From the NCBI GenBank assembly GCA_964548165.1, contig CAZJQD010000060.1, positions 1-7,023 on the forward strand: DNA of 7,023 bases. Direction: 5' to 3'. Both the position numbers and the translations under genes were made by a program. Under the pieces are notes generated by a model, which had not been told where the DNA came from, made no database searches, and saw nothing but the letters and a program-made list of their open reading frames with translations. The stretch's first letter is position 1. Each line of letters opens with the position of its first letter. Positions 5,266-7,023 of this stretch are shown here, in pieces. The DNA comes from CAZJQD01 sp964548165 [NCBI: uncultured bacterium] (GTDB taxonomy: Bacteria; UBA8481).

Positions 5266-5790
5266 ATGGCCATCTATACCCCCGCACGCGACTGGTTCAA
5301 AGCCCCGGAAGGTCCCGAACGGACCTGGATCGCGCTCGCCCTCGGCTGGTGCATCATCATGTCGATCGTCATGCCCTGGTGGCACTTCAAGGGCAAGCAG
5401 AACTCCACCGGCGAGTCCTACCGCGTCACCCCGATGGACTTCGTGGCGCGCGTCAACCGTACCGTAGAGACCCAGAAGGTCGGCGAGTACCAGGGCGTGC
5501 CCGTCGTCGAGCCCGCCCCCGGCGGCGACGCGTACCTCCTCGGCAAGATGTGGGCCTGGTACCCGGTCCTGAAACTCAAGGCCGGCCAGACCTATCGCCT
5601 GCACGTCTCCTCGCAGGATCTCCAGCACGGTTTCTCGCTGATGCCCCTGAACATGAACTTCCAGGTCATGCCCGGCTACGACCACGTCCTCACCCTCACG
5701 CCCACCACGCCGGGCGAATACACCGTCATCTGCAATGAATTCTGCGGAGCGGGTCATCACCAGATGACCGGCCGCATCCTCGTCGAGTAA
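5266..5790 (+). CDS. Heme-copper oxidoreductase subunit II with CuA centre (cytochrome c oxidase subunit II family)
   Basis: Electron-entry subunit, 174 residues. One membrane helix near residues 20-40 anchors a periplasmic cupredoxin domain. The CuA ligands are complete: His121 in DLQHGFSL, then Cys156, Cys160, His164 and Met167 in CNEFCGAGHHQM, with Glu158 as the backbone-carbonyl ligand position. A single anchor helix and short length resemble ba3-type (B-family) subunit II rather than the two-helix A-type. An unusual insert with EYQGVPVVEPAPGGDAYLL (about 74-92) precedes the cupredoxin core WAWYP. ATG 5266 follows AAGGAG at 5250-5255, which overlaps the stop codon of the small subunit; subunit I begins 10 bp after this gene. 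CuA means the complex accepts electrons from a cytochrome c, plausibly the lipoprotein at 3108. Classical NorC lacks CuA, so this is not a canonical cNOR. Confidence 0.93.
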   Translation: MAIYTPARDWFKAPEGPERTWIALALGWCIIMSIVMPWWHFKGKQNSTGESYRVTPMDFVARVNRTVETQKVGEYQGVPVVEPAPGGDAYLLGKMWAWYPVLKLKAGQTYRLHVSSQDLQHGFSLMPLNMNFQVMPGYDHVLTLTPTTPGEYTVICNEFCGAGHHQMTGRILVE

Positions 5791-5800
5791 GGAGCCCGTA

Positions 5801-7023
5801 ATGGAAACCAAAGGCAATCACGCAGCAGGACGCGTTCGTTCCTGCGCCACGACCGGACTCAACGTCTGCCTGGACGGCCAATTCTTCACGCGCCTCAACG
5901 CCGTCCTCGCCGTCGTCTTCCTCCTCGTCGGCGCCGTCGCCGCCCTGCTCCTCGCGCTCACCCGCTGGCAGACCGTCCACCTTCTCGATCCGATCATGTA
6001 CTACCGCATCCTCACGCTTCATGGCCTGAACATGCTCATCTTCTGGATCATCTTCATGGAGATGGCCATCCTCTACTTCTGCGGCACCGTTCTCCTGAAC
6101 GCGCGCCTGGCCTCGAAAGCGACCGCCTGGGTCTCGTTCGTGATGATGGCCATCGGCGCCGTCGCCGTCGACGTCATCATCCTGATGGGGAAGGGCGACG
6201 TCCTGATGACGTCCTACCCGCCCTTGAAGGCCCACCCCGTCTTCTACCTCGGGATCACGCTCTTCGCCGTCGGAACCCTCATCGGCGTCTTCAACTACTT
6301 CGCGACCATCTACATCGCCAAGCGCGACAAGACCTATACCGGATCGATGCCGCTCGTCGTCTTCGGCGCCACCGCGGCGGCCATCATCGCCGTCGAGACG
6401 CTCCTGCACGGCGCCACCGTCTACGTCCCCGCCCTGCTCTGGTCCATGGACCTCATCCAGACGCTCGACCCGGGCTGGTATCGCCTGATGTGGTGGGGCC
6501 TCGGACACTCCTCCCAGCAGATCAACGTCTGCGCCATGATCGCCTGCTGGTATCTTCTCTCGACGCTCACCGTCGGCTCGCGGCCCATCAACGAGGCCGT
6601 CTGCCGCACCGCCTTCGTCCTCTACATCCTCTTCATCAACCTCGCCTCCGCCCACCACCTCCTCGTCGACCCCGGCGTCAGCGCCGCGTGGAAGATCTGG
6701 AACACGTCCTACGCCATGTACCTCGCCGTCCTCGCCTCGATGATCCACGGCTTTACCGTCCCGGCCTCGATCGAGGTCGCGATGCGGGAACGCGGACAGG
6801 GGCAGGGACTCTTCGGGTGGCTCTCCAAGGCGCCCTGGGGCGATCCCGGGTTCTCGGCGTTCTTCCTCTCCGTCGTCATCTTCGGCTTCGTCGGCGGCAT
6901 CACGGGTGTCACGCTCGGCACCGAGCAGATCAACATCGTCGCGCACAACACGCTCCGCATCCCCGGCCACTTCCACGCCACCGTCGTCGGCGGCACGACC
7001 CTGGCCTTCATCGGGCTCTGCTA
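5801..7023 (+). CDS. B-family-like heme-copper oxidoreductase catalytic subunit I, probable nitric oxide reductase type (3' truncated by window)
   Basis: Membrane catalytic subunit; 407 complete codons are present and the gene runs off the window, lacking roughly the last one or two helices. ATG 5801 follows AAGGAG at 5789-5794, which overlaps the subunit II stop. His74 (LTLHGLNMLIFW, helix II) and His392 or its pair in PGHFHATVVGG (His390, His392, helix X) are heme ligands. CuB ligands are His236 (WWGLGHSSQQINV, helix VI) and His285-His286 (ASAHHLLVDPG, helix VII). In oxygen reductases of A and B type, helix VI reads GHPEVY or GHPIVY and the Tyr four residues after His is cross-linked; here that position is Gln240. 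Loss of this Tyr with retained CuB histidines is a feature of NO-reducing members. Automatic annotation will probably call it cytochrome c oxidase subunit I or cbb3-type. NO reduction is inferred from the active site and the NnrS/Rrf2 neighbours; oxygen reduction with a Tyr supplied elsewhere is not excluded. Confidence 0.9.
   Translation, partial: METKGNHAAGRVRSCATTGLNVCLDGQFFTRLNAVLAVVFLLVGAVAALLLALTRWQTVHLLDPIMYYRILTLHGLNMLIFWIIFMEMAILYFCGTVLLNARLASKATAWVSFVMMAIGAVAVDVIILMGKGDVLMTSYPPLKAHPVFYLGITLFAVGTLIGVFNYFATIYIAKRDKTYTGSMPLVVFGATAAAIIAVETLLHGATVYVPALLWSMDLIQTLDPGWYRLMWWGLGHSSQQINVCAMIACWYLLSTLTVGSRPINEAVCRTAFVLYILFINLASAHHLLVDPGVSAAWKIWNTSYAMYLAVLASMIHGFTVPASIEVAMRERGQGQGLFGWLSKAPWGDPGFSAFFLSVVIFGFVGGITGVTLGTEQINIVAHNTLRIPGHFHATVVGGTTLAFIGLC

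Noticed and set aside
5726-6976. Minus-strand open frame of 416 codons opposite the catalytic subunit I
   Set aside because: Same antisense artefact; the plus strand carries all the heme and CuB motifs.
1-7023. CRISPR arrays, tRNA or rRNA genes, transposase genes
   Set aside because: I saw no regularly spaced repeats, no tRNA cloverleaf or TTCGAAT-type T-loop context, and no transposase frame. The GATTCGAACCC at 5255-5265 resembles a T-loop but lies in the 15-bp gap between operon genes with no acceptor or anticodon arms.

Overview
The window is GC-rich bacterial DNA (third codon positions mostly G or C; roughly two thirds G+C by eye) with tightly packed genes. A Gram-negative type cell is likely, because there is a lipobox-bearing c-type cytochrome and a CuA-containing terminal reductase. 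I cannot assign a phylum from the sequence. The 5' end of the first gene and the 3' end of the last gene are cut by the window edges.

Layout: (1) 2-706, the C-terminal half of S-adenosylhomocysteine hydrolase (ahcY), closed by a strong intrinsic terminator. (2) 785-2321, an NnrS-family multi-heme/copper-type membrane protein associated with NO resistance, followed by an unrecognised 120-residue membrane protein. (3) 2322-2443, a short convergent gap holding an inverted repeat with 15-nt arms (14 of 15 matching). (4) 2444-2917 on the minus strand, an Rrf2-family regulator with three cysteines suited to an Fe-S cluster and an AT-hook-like tail. (5) 2918-3107, a divergent control region with repeated TCCAGTGA elements. 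(6) 3108-3572, a mono-heme c-type cytochrome lipoprotein, followed by a perfect hairpin terminator. (7) 3629-7023, four tightly coupled genes for a B-family-like heme-copper enzyme: a divergent subunit I paralog, a 52-residue single-helix subunit, a CuA subunit II, and a catalytic subunit I that runs off the window.

Working model: the heme-copper complex takes electrons from the lipoprotein cytochrome c through CuA. The catalytic subunit keeps all heme and CuB histidines but has Gln where oxygen reductases carry the cross-linked Tyr of helix VI (GHSSQQ instead of GHPEVY). This, with the neighbouring nnrS-family gene and Rrf2 regulator, points to nitric oxide reduction rather than oxygen reduction: one of the non-canonical NOR families derived from oxygen reductases (eNOR/sNOR/gNOR type), not classical NorBC. 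The most unusual component is the extra subunit I-like protein. It keeps the helix II, VI and X histidines but has lost the helix VII His-His pair, so it probably has hemes but no CuB. The NO assignment is an inference; the motifs themselves are read directly from the sequence.
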